Made by a program: the position numbers and the translations under genes
NCBI GenBank assembly: GCA_030280995.1
Contig: JASXTE010000002.1
Location: 10,740,683-10,804,682, forward strand
Source: Hemileia vastatrix
Lineage: Eukaryota; Basidiomycota; Pucciniomycetes; Pucciniales; Zaghouaniaceae
Direction of reading: 5' to 3'
DNA: 64,000 nt
The notes under the pieces: generated by a model
Told to the model about the DNA's origin: nothing
Seen by the model: the letters and a program-made list of their open reading frames with translations, nothing else
The model's database searches: none
Part shown: positions 43,843 to 55,317 of the stretch, piece after piece
Layout: each line of letters starts with the position of its first letter
Numbering within the stretch: the first letter of the stretch is position 1

Positions 43843-44048
43843 GTAACAATTATTTTTGGCACTTGAAGGTCTTAGGTGGGTCTTAAGTGCAAAAACAATT
43901 GTTTCGTAACTGCTGCACAACTGTTGCGTAATTGTAGCGCCCCATGGCAAAATAAACACGTGCTGTAGTGATATAATCTTTATTTCGTCATTAAACAACA
44001 ATTTTTGGCACATTTTAGCATGCTCTTCCTCCTCATTGAACTGCTATA
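43843..44048. other. Short spacer, nothing recognised
   Basis: AT-rich, about 200 bp between inverted-repeat elements. Confidence 0.4.
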
Positions 44049-44884
44049 CACTACGTACCAAGTAAGATATCCCTGATGGGGATATCCATCGCGAGTTAGG
44101 GTTATTGTAGAGGGGGACATAAGGTCATAAAAGTAAATGTAATAAAAGTAACTGCAAGAAAAATAAGTGCGAGAAAAGTAATTGTAAGAAAAATCATTTG
44201 CGACCATGAGAATTTTTTTTCCCAAAAAAAATTGTAAAAAAACAGAAAAAATGAAAAAATGAAATAAAAAATCATTTTTTCGGAGAAAAAAAAAGAAAAA
44301 AAAAATTCCCATGGTTGCAAGATATTTTTCTCACACTTATTTTTCTCACATTTTTTTTTCGCACATATTTTCCTTACACATGTTTTTCTCGCACATATTT
44401 TTCTTGCACATATTTTTCTATCCTTATGTTTCTCCCTACAATATCCCCAACTCGCGCTGGATATCACCACCAGGGATATCCAGCGCGAGTTGGGGATATT
44501 TTAGGGAGGGACATAAGGCCAGAAAAATAAATGTAAGAAAAGTAAGTGCAAGAAAAATAAGTTTTAGAAAAATCATTTGCGACCGTGAGAATTTTTTTAT
44601 TAAAAAAAAAAAAGTAAAAAAACCATAAAAAAAAAATGAAAAAAAAAATCATTATTTTGAGAAAAAAAAATAAAAAAATAAAAAACAAAATTTCCCATCG
44701 TTGCAAGATATGTTTCTTGCATTTATTTTTCACACATTTTTTTTTTGGCACATATTTTCCTTCCGCATATTTTTCTCGCACATATTTTTCTTAAACATAT
44801 TTTTCTATCCTTATGTCTCTCCCTACAATATCCCCAATTTGCGCTGGATATCCCCATCAGGGATATCTTACTTGGTGCGTAGTG
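44049..44884. mobile_element. CACTA-like foldback element 1 (composite)
   Basis: Ends CACTACG and CGTAGTG, with inverted repeats of well over 100 bp containing GATATCCCTGATGGGGATATCC and CGCGAGTT. The flanks are ATA and TTA. The centre (44445-44500) holds two further inverted copies of the GGATATCCAGCGCGAG block, so it appears to be two foldback units joined. Poly-A/T arms surround TTGCAACCAT-like loops. Confidence 0.7.
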
Positions 44885-44913
44885 TTAGGCGATTATGAAT
44901 ATTTATACATATA

Positions 44914-45365
44914 CACTACGCACAAAGTGAGATATCCCTGACGGGGATATCCAGCGCGAGTTGGGGGTATGTTAGGGAGAGACATAAGGATAGAAAAACA
45001 TGTGTCAGAAAAATATGTGCGAGAAAAATATGTGTAAGGAAAATATGTGCAAAAAAAATATGTGAGAAAAATAAGTGTAAGAAAAATATCTTGCAACCAT
45101 TGGAATTTTTTTTTTATTTTTTCTTCTTCAAAAAAATGATTTTTTATTTCATTTTTTGGTTTTTTTCTGTTCTTTTACAATTTTTTCTTGAAAAAAAAGA
45201 ATTCTCATGGTCGCAAATGATTTTTTTTACACTTAAATTTCTCCCACTTATTTTTCTTGCACTTACTTTTCTTACATTTATTTTTCTTTCCTTATGTCTC
45301 TCCCTAAAATATCCCTAACTCGCGCTGGATATCTCCATCAGGGATATCTTATTTGGTGCGTAGTG
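44914..45365. mobile_element. CACTA-like foldback element 2
   Basis: 452 bp, CACTACG to CGTAGTG, with 3 bp duplications ATA (44911-44913 and 45366-45368). Each arm has about seven copies of a 15 nt motif GAAAAATATGTGYRA (44991-45090 on the left), as expected of subterminal transposase-binding repeats. No coding capacity. Confidence 0.78.
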
Positions 45366-45587
45366 ATAGATATATTTATCTATTTATTTATTGATAAAAA
45401 AAAGTTGATGTTTCCTTTCAGCTATGTATAAGAAAATGACCTCGTGATTAGACATTTCTTCAATAATATTTCCATGATTTATTTAAGAATCAATATCTCT
45501 TATAGTTTAGTATCCGGTAAACTGATATCCTTAATATCTTGTAAAAGATTCACAACGGGTGTTTTACTATCAGATAAAGTCATCTCT

Positions 45588-45602
45588 CCCCCCCCCCCCC
45601 CC
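45588..45602. repeat. Run of 15 C
   Basis: A simple homopolymer in otherwise AT-rich sequence; the exact length may be a sequencing uncertainty. Confidence 0.8.
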
Positions 45603-45796
45603 TTGTAAAAGTAAAACTCGGTAGTATTGTTATTAATTTACGATCTCACCAAACTAGGGACATGAAAGAAGAGGAGGAGTAATAGACTAAATAAATAGGG
45701 AAAAGCTTATTGCTTGTGTGAAAAAGCTTAACACGATGAAGTAAGAGGATTAGTAAGAGAAAGGGACACGGTGGTTACTAATGTTTTATCACATTA

Positions 45797-47541
45797 CACT
45801 ACCAACATTTTGACGACGCTCCCAGCGGGAGCGTCACCATGGCGTTTGCACTTTTATGCATAAAAACTTTTGATCGCCACGACAAACGCAACATACAATT
45901 GTGAACGCCACCGATTTCTGGAACGTCAGAGCGAACGCCATGCATCAGTTTTGACTTGATTCACCCATAACCTACCAATTTTCCTCTTGCTAGATCTTTA
46001 TTTTATTTCATTTACTTATTTTTATTTCATGCAATCTCACCCAACTTTGGGCATGAAGGAAGAGGAGACAGTGGTAGACTAAATACAAACTACACTGAGA
46101 AACATGATGGGGAGAAGAAGCGGGAAATATAAAAGAAGTTAAATAGTATTATTGAGAGTGAGGAATATTACGATTGATCTTAACTTGAATCATTTTTTAT
46201 ATCTGATTGTACTTAGTTTTCCTCATTAAAGTTAAAAATAAAACCAAAATGCACTTGTGTCTTTGTTCTAAGTGTTCCACAAATTTTTATATTGATAAAC
46301 ATGGAGTCACCCAACATGGCATGTATATACTTGCTCAAAACAAGAAAGTGACCTAATCAACTTGAATTTAAGTATGTAAACTTCTGCTGAGGAGACTACC
46401 TGAAACCCGGACAAATTTTCTGAAGCCTCAGAATTGAATTACTTAAGTAATCCAAAAATGAGTGGTAGCGAGATAATTTGCCACTAAAATTTTCCCATCT
46501 TCAATCCCCCACCTAAAACATGATTTTATGTAACTTTTTACATTGAATAAGAAGCAAGAAACCCACAAGCATTTCCAGTTTGGAAGCATATTTTCAAGAT
46601 CCCTACAGCTTTTCTGGCTGCATCCAAAAATGCTGTCCAAAAAGTTCAATGAAACAAGACCCTTGAACACTTAAATGCTTAAACTCACAAATTTTCAGAC
46701 TGTCTATGCCCACTCTCAATCATGTACATATTCCACTTTATCTGTTTTCTGTGTCTAGTTTCATGCCCTAAGGGAAATTGATCCCAAGAAATAATTAAAT
46801 AAATGATAAACTCGGAAGTGCAGGATGGATTTAATTTTGATGGTTTTTTTTGACAATATTAGTCTTAGCTGCCTTCATACTTTCAACATCTTTGTTTAAG
46901 GTATTAATCAATGAGTAGAATTTGTTTTGATTGATCATAAGAGTCTTTGTAAAATCTCTAATATCCCCAGGGAATGAAGAATCCCCTTGTGATGATCTGG
47001 TGCCTATGGGCGGTGATTAAGAAGTATTCATGAGATCAAAACTAAATAATTAATATAGCACATAGAATACAGCCAAGTCACAAATGCTTGCGGATTTTTC
47101 GTCAAAAAAATCGAAGCTGCTCTCACAAGATAATGATTTGCCTATTCAAAAGACAGTACTCCCGACTCATCTCCAACCCTTTTGAATAGGCAAACCATTT
47201 TTTCGTGAGAGGAATTTCGATTTTTTTGTCAAAATTTCGGCAACCTTTTCCGACTTTGCTGTAAAACAGGGCTTGTAAAATCAAGAGAATGATCAAACAT
47301 TCAAATAAAATAGAAAAATGAGGAATAACTCAAGGATTGAAGGAAGATGAAGAATTAGATTGATGGACTGTGGGTGACTCAAGTTGAAAATGATGTGTGG
47401 CGTTCGCTCTGACGTTCCAGAAATCGGTGGCGTTCGCAATTGCATGTTGCGTTCGTCGTGGCGTTCGCAAGTTTGAATGGAACGAAAAGGGAACGCCATG
47501 GTGATGTTTCCATCGGGAACGTCAGCAAAATGTTGGTAGTG
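45797..47541. mobile_element. 1.7 kb TIR element with TTA duplications
   Basis: Inverted repeats of about 170 bp (45797-45968, 47370-47541) begin CACTACCAACATTTTG, with TTA at 45794-45796 and 47542-47544. The repeats carry several GAACGCCAC and GAACGTCAG motifs. The interior has no supported gene. The ends suggest a CACTA- or Harbinger-related non-autonomous element. Confidence 0.8.
47088..47250. repeat. Small foldback nested in the 1.7 kb TIR element
   Basis: Arms with TTGCCTATTCAAAAG and CTTTTGAATAGGCAA, plus AAAAAAATCGAA and TTTCGATTTTTTT, facing each other around a ~30 bp loop. Arms are about 60 bp with mismatches. Confidence 0.7.
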
Positions 47542-47544
47542 TTA

Positions 47545-48415
47545 TAGACTAGTTTCTTGCATGAAAGAGGAATGATTCTAGTCACACAAACAAAAGAGGA
47601 CATAAAAAACCAAAGCACTCACACAAATGGCGTGACTTAACATGTATTAAAACTATGTTGGAGTATATAAGTATCAGTAAAACATTGGTTGATCTGAAAC
47701 ACGAAAAACACGTATTTCAATAGTAAATCAAATACCGATGATAGCACTCAAGTCACAAGAATCTATAATAAGGTTGGTCATACATACATAAAAACAATGG
47801 TGCTGAAAAAAAAAATCATGAGTAGCCACTACAAGATGAGACTTGCACATGAAACCTTACTGGCTTGTCACTTGTGTGGTTATAACACTTATCCAAACTA
47901 TGACCAAGTTTTCCAGCAACGGAGTATCTTACTGGCTATGTCATTGATATTAGCCTGAAAATTTCTCTCCTTGTACTGTTCTCTTTATAACTAGAGCATA
48001 TAGCAATCCTTATTACTTGTTAACACACATATTAACTCACAAACTAACCAAGTATATAAAAACGTATCTAACTAGTTATCTGGCTAACAAGCAAATTAAT
48101 ATATTACATCCGAAAAAGGAAATCGGTCCATGACCGTTCAAGAATCATTTGAAAACTATACCAAATGGCACAAATTTTACAGGTGAAAATTTATCAAAAT
48201 CATTCTAGCAACATTGTTTTAACAAAACTAGGATGTTTCATATCCTATCTCTGATGAAAGCCCTCTCTATATATCAAGAACATGCTTAAAAACCGACAAT
48301 CTTTGATAATTTTACAAACCCATTCTGTTGACTTACATAACAGTATTACCATTCTTATTTATTTAAAAGTCAATCCAACAAAAATATTAAATCTTTCAAT
48401 CATTATTGAATCATC
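47545..48415 (+). promoter_or_regulatory. Upstream region of the secreted-protein gene
   Basis: Unique-looking sequence without recognised transposon ends. A TATATAT motif at 48268-48274 lies about 145 bp before the ATG and is the best core-promoter candidate. The rest is unassigned. Confidence 0.4.
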
Positions 48416-49583
48416 ATGAACCTTGCATATTTATTGGTGTTTTCTCCCTTGATTATTCAAGGGATCGAGTTCAAATCCGGACGAAATTATGAAACTGAAG
48501 CCAAATTGGCTACGGATGGCGACCATCAGTATGCAGCAGCAGCGACATCTTCATCTTATGGAAGTGTAGGAAAGTCAAAACTTCATCTAGCTTAACAGTT
48601 TGAATCAATCAAAACCAAAAGTCATTAAAAAGCTATGCAGACTAGTTTTTTTTTTTTTTTTTGATTATTTGACAACACTAGCTTCTGAAAGTAAAATACA
48701 TGAAAGAATACTCCGAGTATTAACACACTTTTTCTTATCTTTTTCAGGACAGTACTATGATCATCGGGTAAATTCATGGATTGATAAAAACTTTGCTATG
48801 GATCATGATGTGAGTAAAACTATTCTCTGAAGTTACCCCATCTGTATCGGTGATAAAACGTTATTTTCCTGAAATTATTTTAGGAACAAACGAAAAATTT
48901 TGAACATTGGTCACCTTGGAAATCACCCCCTTATGATGGTAGGTTGGCATCATGAATTACTAATACTGGCTATAAGATGAAAATAATTTTTTTTTTTTTT
49001 ATTTGCAGAGGGATACAACGAAGTCCCCTATGGTTCTTCATTTTGTAAAAAAAATTACTTATATCATGACAAGAAAAAATTTCATTCTATTCTAGCGTGC
49101 TAACCCATCAATCTCAATCATTCTCTCTCCTAATTAGTTTCAAGTCCACTATCATATTCAGATGCAGTCAGAAAAACACCATGTAAGAAGTCAACCTGCA
49201 TGTACTGAATTACTCTTTAAAACCTAATATCAAGTATCTCCCTCTAGATGAAGAAACAACAACTCCTAAATTCACAGAAGTTGCAACTTCTAGTTCTTCA
49301 AGTCAAGGAAAAATGAGGTTTTATGAAAGCCTTCAAGCAGCGGTATGTACATACATACATATAATGTCACTCCTTGTCTAATAAAGTGCAAATATATTAA
49401 ATTACACGACTTTACATTGTCATTTTTTTTTAGAAAAGTAGCGATTCTGGTTCCACATATTTGGAAAGGTTGAACTCACCAGCACATAGTACATCTTCAG
49501 TTGAAAGTACCAAATCAACCGAAAAAGTTCTTTACCCCAAAGTCGCCCCAAAGAAAAAGAAGAAGCCATTTTGGATATGGTAG
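48416..49583 (+). CDS. Secreted protein gene, seven exons, candidate effector-type protein
   Basis: Exons 48416-48563, 48748-48809, 48884-48938, 49009-49044, 49138-49182, 49248-49342 and 49434-49583 total 591 nt (196 residues plus stop). Phases agree at every junction and introns have GT-AG borders (184, 74, 70, 93, 65 and 91 nt). The N-terminus MNLAYLLVFSPLIIQG is a typical signal peptide, so secretion is likely. The mature part has Tyr- and Ser-rich stretches (QYYDHRVNSW, HWSPWKSPPYDEGYNE), no cysteine, and a basic/aromatic tail PKKKKKPFWIW. I recognise no domain. Short, secreted, intron-rich genes beside transposons are common among candidate effectors of plant-pathogenic fungi, so that role is inference. 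The first donor (GTGTAG) is the weakest site. Confidence 0.75.
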
Positions 49584-50282
49584 ATTATCAAAGATCCATT
49601 GAGGTTTTTTCTATCTTTTTCTTTACTTTAGTACATGTGTGAAAACACTATGACCTATGTTTGTTTGGTCATTTGTAGATATGTCTAAATAAAAGATCAT
49701 AGCTAATATTATAGTATTGTCAAACAAAATTAATAAAATAAAATATAGGCATTTTTTGAATGATGTATAGAATCAGATAATATCTAGTTACACCTAATTT
49801 CTAAACACAAAAAAAATTATCAAAAAAGATTAAGAAAAAAAATGTTATAGATGATATCTTTTTTCACAATGATTAGAAAATTCTCAAAGCATGCAAAGAA
49901 CAGAAAAAGTACTACGCACTTATAAGTCTTCTTTACTTATTATCTTAGATTTGGTATAGATATATAGATTGAGTTTATTGTGTAGTCTATCTAATGCTAT
50001 TATAATTAACGTATAAGTCTTGAATTTTATGAACATCTTAGCAGAAAAAAAAGACTGTCATTACTATGACCAGGGAAATGAAAAGGTGCATTTTCAGCAA
50101 AACTTCAACTATAAGTTTATGAGGTGGGGAAATTTCAAACCTCTCTGTGAAATGACCTTGAAAAAATTTAAAAAAACAACAAAAAAGGATTAAACAAGAT
50201 TTTAGCTAAAATTTATTCAAATTTTGATTTTTGGTCAATCCCATGTTGAGAATAAAAGAGTATTAGCTATTGAACTTGTCTG
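49584..50282. other. Region after the secreted-protein gene, nothing recognised
   Basis: AT-rich; probably 3' untranslated sequence and spacer. Confidence 0.4.
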
Positions 50283-50414
50283 TGTTAGGCTATACTCACC
50301 AGTGCTGCAGCAACCCTACTTCATTTATATATTACTAGCATAACAGTAGTGATATTGGATAATTGTGATTAAGACTGTTTAACCATCATCTAATCTAAAC
50401 CTCCAGTCCCAATA
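50283..50414 (+). repeat. Copia-type LTR remnant with primer site
   Basis: TGTTAGGC to CCCAATA (132 bp, close to the 114-126 bp of the other copia LTRs), followed at 50415 by GGTTATGGGCC, the primer site also seen in Copia-1 and D. No LTR-end duplication here and no matching second LTR in the window. The downstream CT-rich stretch (50430-50760) holds no gene. Confidence 0.5.
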
Positions 50415-50829
50415 GGTTATGGGCCTTTAAGCACCTGTTTTTTTCTCTCATCTTTTTTTTCCAACATCAATTTTCTTCTTTTTTCCTTTCTCTTCACCTT
50501 GCTTCTTTTCTTTTTCTCAGTCTTTTTTTCAGGATTGTCTCTCTCTTGCCTTCTGGGCTAATCTTTTTTAATTTTTTTTTCTTCTCCTTGCCTGCCTTTT
50601 TTTCTCCCCTCCAGTTGATTAGGTCACAATCTTAGCCAGATCCTGAAGAGTATATGTGGATGTGCAACTACCACAAAAAAACCTTTTTTTCCTTCTCTTT
50701 CTTCCTTCTTTCTTCCTTCTTTTTTTCTCTCCATTTTATTCTTTTTCTCCTTAGCTCTATTTATATCTAAACCCTCAAAAAATAAAATAGAAAATAAAAA
50801 TAAAATAATAAGAAAAAACAGAAACTAAA

Positions 50830-51313
50830 ATATCTTGTCATTAAGCAAGAAGCTCAGAAAAACAAGGACAGACTCCAATATCAAGAGATCCTCCACCCCA
50901 ATCAGAGATCAACACATCTTTGACCTCCCCACCATCCAACCATCCTACAAATGTACCATCTTCTGGAATGGCATCAGCATTAAATGCAACACCTACTCCC
51001 CAACCAAATCCTTGTTGGGATTTGGGTTGAGAGGAAAGGAGAAGGAAGGCTATGGGTGCTATGCATTGTAATAGGTGGGAGCAAGAGATATTGCATAAGG
51101 GAGTTTTATGGGGCAATCGCTGTGGGATGTTCCTCATTGGAAAACTTACTTAGTAATCCAGTTAAATCTTAGTCTCCCATAGTTGTAACCCTCACTGTTG
51201 GCAGTCCCAAAATAGTCAGTCTAGCTGATCCCACTGCTGTATCAGCATAGTCAGTCCCATCTTAGGCTAGTTCTAGAACTAGTATTAGTCCAAACTCTTA
51301 GGTCTTAACATTT
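50830..51313 (+). pseudogene. Possible Gag N-terminal debris
   Basis: One plus-strand frame reads Ser/Pro/Asn-rich sequence (SRDPPPQSEINTSLTSPPSN) similar in style to retrotransposon Gag N-termini, followed by stops. Segment 51299-51313 (CTTAGGTCTTAACA) mirrors the LTR start TGTTAAGACCTAG at 52632 and may be an LTR end. Confidence 0.3.
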
Positions 51314-51339
51314 TGTCCAATCTATAGCCAGCACACTAA

Positions 51340-52631
51340 AGAAGAACAATGAAACCCTCATGTAAATCCAATTCAGAGCTCCTTGCTACAATGAAAAAAC
51401 AAATGACACACTTACAAGAACAGAATTCCAGACTCATGGAATGTCTAGCCAAGGAAAAACCTTAATATTGTGGCCCCACAGAAGCAGAGCTGAATTCTGC
51501 TGAAGCTGAAGCACAGTTATCACCTGCCACACCAGCACCACCTATCAAAGGCCCAAATATTGTGGTCCCAGAAATCTTTGATGGAAATCAAAGCCCTCAG
51601 GCAGATCAGTATGCATCACAGGTAAACCTCCATCTCATGCTCAATGGTCATCAGTTCCAAGATGAGAAATCATAAATCATTTTTCAATATCTTAACTCAC
51701 AGACAAGGGGGCATTCTGGGCAAGGCCATATACAAAAGAACTCCTTTAAAGTGTCAAGTTAGAAACAAATTTTTTCCAGTTCATGGTGGAATTTGAGCTA
51801 GCTTTTGGTGATCCTTAGGTTGCCACAACCTCTTAATGCACATTAAAATAATAACACCAAAAGAATTCAGTGGCTGAGTATGTGTCAGAATTCCAGGGCC
51901 ATGCCAGCTATGTCACAACATGGGAGGAAGGAGTGCTCATGTTTCATTTCAGGAATGGAATATTTCAAAGAATAAGGAATGTCTTAATCAGTCACCCATT
52001 CCCAACCTCCCTTAAAGTGCTCATGAAGCTGGCCATTCAAATTGATAGCAAGTTCACACATCAAAAAATGGATAGTGGGAGTGGCATCTGTAACTTGCAC
52101 AACTATTCACCATTAAGTGTGTTCAGTACTCAAGACCCAAAAACAATGGATATTGATACAGTAAATTCACAGGGTTCTGATGAGAAGAGAAGACATCCTG
52201 ATGAGTAATACCAAAGGTGCATGAGAGAAGGATTGTGTATAAGGTGTGGAAGTAATAGTCACTTGAAAAGGGAGCATAGAGTGAAAATAAGGGTTAGTGA
52301 AGTGGAGGATAGTGCAGAAAGAGTGCAGGTAAAAGACAGTTCATTGGAGTGAAGGTTGTTCCCTCCTTGAGAAGATTAGAGGGAAAGGATAAGGTAGATT
52401 TAGTAGAAGAATTATCAGCATGTAAGCCACTTGAAGGAAATAAAAATTGTATTATACTGCACTTGCCTTTAATGACCCTTGACACCACAAAAAATGTAAA
52501 AATCCTTCTGGACTGAGGGGCCTGAGACTGTTTTATTTCCAACAAGTTTTTACAGACAAATAAAATGAAAAATGAAAAATAAGATAACCCCAGGCATCTA
52601 ATTATGTTTTATGGATCACCTGGTGGGGGAA
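51340..52631 (+). pseudogene. Gag-protease remnant of a further Ty3-like element (F)
   Basis: Frames with IVVPEIFDGNQSPQADQY, then 51870-52208 (AEYVSEFQGHASYVTTWEEG), a zinc knuckle CIRCGSNSHLKREH with its last Cys replaced, and a protease relic ILLD-stop-GA-stop-DCFIS near 52502-52540. Pol is missing: within ~90 bp the purine tract GGTGGGGGAA is followed by an LTR start. It is a deleted or gag-only element, heavily mutated. Confidence 0.7.
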
Positions 52632-53272
52632 TGTTAAGACCTAGGAGGGAGGACTACTACTAGCATTAAGCACTAGCCTAATATGTGACTGAATATTCTG
52701 GTATGGTGTGGTCCAAATCTTGAAGTAACACAGCAATGTCTAAGTTTTCAGAAAGTAAAACAAAGGGGTTTCCATGAAGGATGGTTACAAAAGTGAAACA
52801 AAGGGTTTTTCAGAAGCACAGAAAAGTAGAGTCTCCACACACAGTTTTTTTCTTAGTGCAGTATGGATTCACAGACCATGGCAAGTAGAGCTTAGAGGAA
52901 AAGTGAATACTGTATTATAGGACAACAGTATGGTATTTACTTGAAGAAATAATGGCTAGCGCAAAGACATAGTATTGATTTAGGAAGCAGTTTCAAGCAA
53001 GTATTATAGGTTTCATGCTTATATAAGCACAAGGGTACTTAAATGTGAGTCTATGAATACCCATTGGCATTAGAAAACTATGAGGAAGCTCAGACATGGC
53101 GCTAGAAAATAAGTAATAAGTGGGTAAAATAGGCAGTGCTTGATAATAAGGAAATAGAAATAAGACTCTAGATAGAGGGTACTTACTCAGCACTGAAGGT
53201 TTCATGATTAGTGGATTCTCACACAGCAAGCACCACGGGAAATCTGGGGGTGAACTGCTAGCAGTTTCCTCT
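52632..53272 (+). repeat. 3' LTR start of element F, cut by element E
   Basis: It starts TGTTAAGACCTAGG after the purine tract. A TATATAAG motif is near 53022. Element E inserted at 53272, and whatever follows at 61787 may include the rest. Confidence 0.55.
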
Positions 53273-54042
53273 TGTCACGTGCCACGTGACACTTGAGGCA
53301 AAAGCAGCTCATTAAATCAATAATATCGAGTTCTAAATCTATACTCGAAGCGCAGAAAGCAATTCTCCATAGCAACTGCCATTCCCCTTTGTGTACTTAC
53401 TGTTCAACTGCGCTAGCCTAAACTCTAAATCTAAATTAGTCAATCTCTCAATAGTGTGCCTTAGTCTCAATTTCAATAAGCGACGCACAGCGCTATGATC
53501 AACGTAATAGTAAATTAGTAGTTTTCATTAAAAGTTTGTTAATTAATTAAAAGGGGTAAATTGAGCATGGACGGATATTAGCGAAGAGGGTCTAAGTGTA
53601 TGTTGGTAATGGTCAATGGTATGGGAATGGTGCAATGAGAGGGAGGTCAATGCGAGGAGGAATAAAGGATATAAAAGGGTTGGGTATTTGGTTTGATATT
53701 CCTTAGAATTAAATTATAAAACGTATTTACATTTAATAGTGGTAAAATCTTTAAGTTAAATCATTGTTATTGTATCTTTCTTTTATTTTCTCAATATTCA
53801 TTTCTAAATCCTAAATCTTTGATTATTGAGTTTCCAACCCTTCGTGAGATCTTAAGAATTCCTATTACCTTTGAAACTATCTTATAATTCTTCTCGAACA
53901 TACCTCGAACCTGTAGCTCTTACTTCGAGTGACCTTTGAATCACTTCCTCGAATCATTCCTCTGTGCTTCGAAGAAGTTTCTAAATCCCTCATCTCACTT
54001 GCAGGAACATCCTCGACCTTGTGCGTAGGTCGTCCGGTGACA
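53273..54042 (+). repeat. 5' LTR of chromovirus E
   Basis: It starts with an inverted repeat TGTCACGTG, C, CACGTGACA that holds two overlapping-type CACGTG motifs, and ends GTCCGGTGACA. TATAAAAGG at 53670-53678 is the core promoter candidate. Confidence 0.95.
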
Positions 54043-54115
54043 GTATAATTTAATTCTCCGTAGTTCTCATTCTTTGCACTACTATGTCCTTTTAGGTGTT
54101 TTTAAAAGTTTTAAA

Positions 54116-55303
54116 ATGGCACCTGTTCAACGCACTCCTCCTACGGGCGCTACTACTAGAGCTCGCTCTAGGGGCAGGCCAACAGCCACAAGGTCTGTTT
54201 CCCGCACTCACTCTTTGGAACCACTCGACCTTAGGAAACGGCAACATTCAGTTCAATCTGTAGAAGACATCCCACAAGATTTTGAGGATTCTAGTGATGA
54301 AGAAGAAGGAGAGGATACAATGCACGAGGCACCATCCGCCCCAGCCAATCACCCTTCTGGTCAATCCTCAGAACCTGGACCATCTAACTCTCTGGAAGAT
54401 TTCATGAGACTTTTCATGAAAACCCTTTCAAATCCAACATCTTCAGAGGGATCTAAGTTCAAAACTCCTTCTATGAAATCTCCTGACAAATTCGATGGAG
54501 ATCATCCCAACAGATTGCGACCCTTCTTGCAAACCTGCAAGCTACTGTTCCATAATGACCCTTGAACCTTTAATAGCGACCGATCAAAGGTTGTTTACGC
54601 TTCTTCATTCCTAGCCGGGAAAGCAGCAAGATGGTTTGAACCTTATCTGCTCATGCTTTCTTCGACAGAAACCCACTTACTTATCAATAATTGGGAAAAG
54701 TTTGAAGACCAACTTTTTACGTTGTTTGGGGACCCTAATGAAACTGACAACACAGAAATTGAACTTGATTTTCTTCGCATGAGTGATAATGGTAAAGCCT
54801 CTGAATATATCTCGAACTTCAGAGCACTTCAAACTCGAGTAGGTTGGAATGATGCTGCCCTTAAGTATCATTTCAAGAAAGGACTTCCTTCGAGGATTCT
54901 GGATCAATTAAATCTTCACGGTCAGAAGATGACTACTTTAACGGATTTAATGGATCGAACCCTCGAACTTGACGGCGTTTATCAAGGACGACTTCAACAT
55001 CGTCGATATGCCAACAAATCTCAAGGCCTAAATTTTAAATCGGGATCTTCTTCACACCCACGGCCAAATCAATCCTCCTCGACTCAATCCAAACCCAATA
55101 AGGGAAAGGATAAACCTCGACCAAAAGTCTCGACCCCAGGCAATATCAGCAAAGTACTGGATCCTAAAGGGGAACTTAAAGAAGCTGAGAGGAAGAGACG
55201 AGCAGATAATGGGTTATGTATGTATTGTGGGGGTAAGCACAAGTTGGAAGACTGTGTAAAGTTGAAGGAAAGAGAAGGTACTAGTTTGAAGTCAAAAAAC
55301 TAG
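54116..55303 (+). pseudogene. Gag of chromovirus E, one internal stop
   Basis: From ATG 54116 (MAPVQRTPPTGATTRARSRG). The frame stops at TGA 54563 in the middle of the capsid-like domain (FHNDP then TFNSDRSKVVYASSFLAGKA) and is open again to 55303. The capsid core (AARWFEPYLLML, FLRMSDNGKASEYISNFRAL) and zinc knuckle CMYCGGKHKLEDC are intact. An acidic patch (SSDEEEGED) lies near the N-terminus. One nonsense change separates it from an intact Gag. Confidence 0.9.
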
Positions 55304-55317
55304 TAGATAGTTTACTT

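Noticed and set aside
45639..46100. Direct duplication flanking the 1.7 kb TIR element (GGGACATGAAAGAAGAGG and GGGCATGAAGGAAGAGGA)
   Set aside because: Similarity covers only about 55 bp with many mismatches; insufficient to call a repeat.
51299..51313. 5' LTR end of element F (CTTAGGTCTTAACA)
   Set aside because: Good mirror of the 3' LTR start, but I could not find a matching LTR body upstream, so it is kept only as a note.
54077..54115. Earlier in-frame start for Gag of chromovirus E at 54074
   Set aside because: ATG 54116 has the better context (AAAATGG) and the upstream 14 residues are unlike Gag; a CCTTTTAG acceptor ends just before it.
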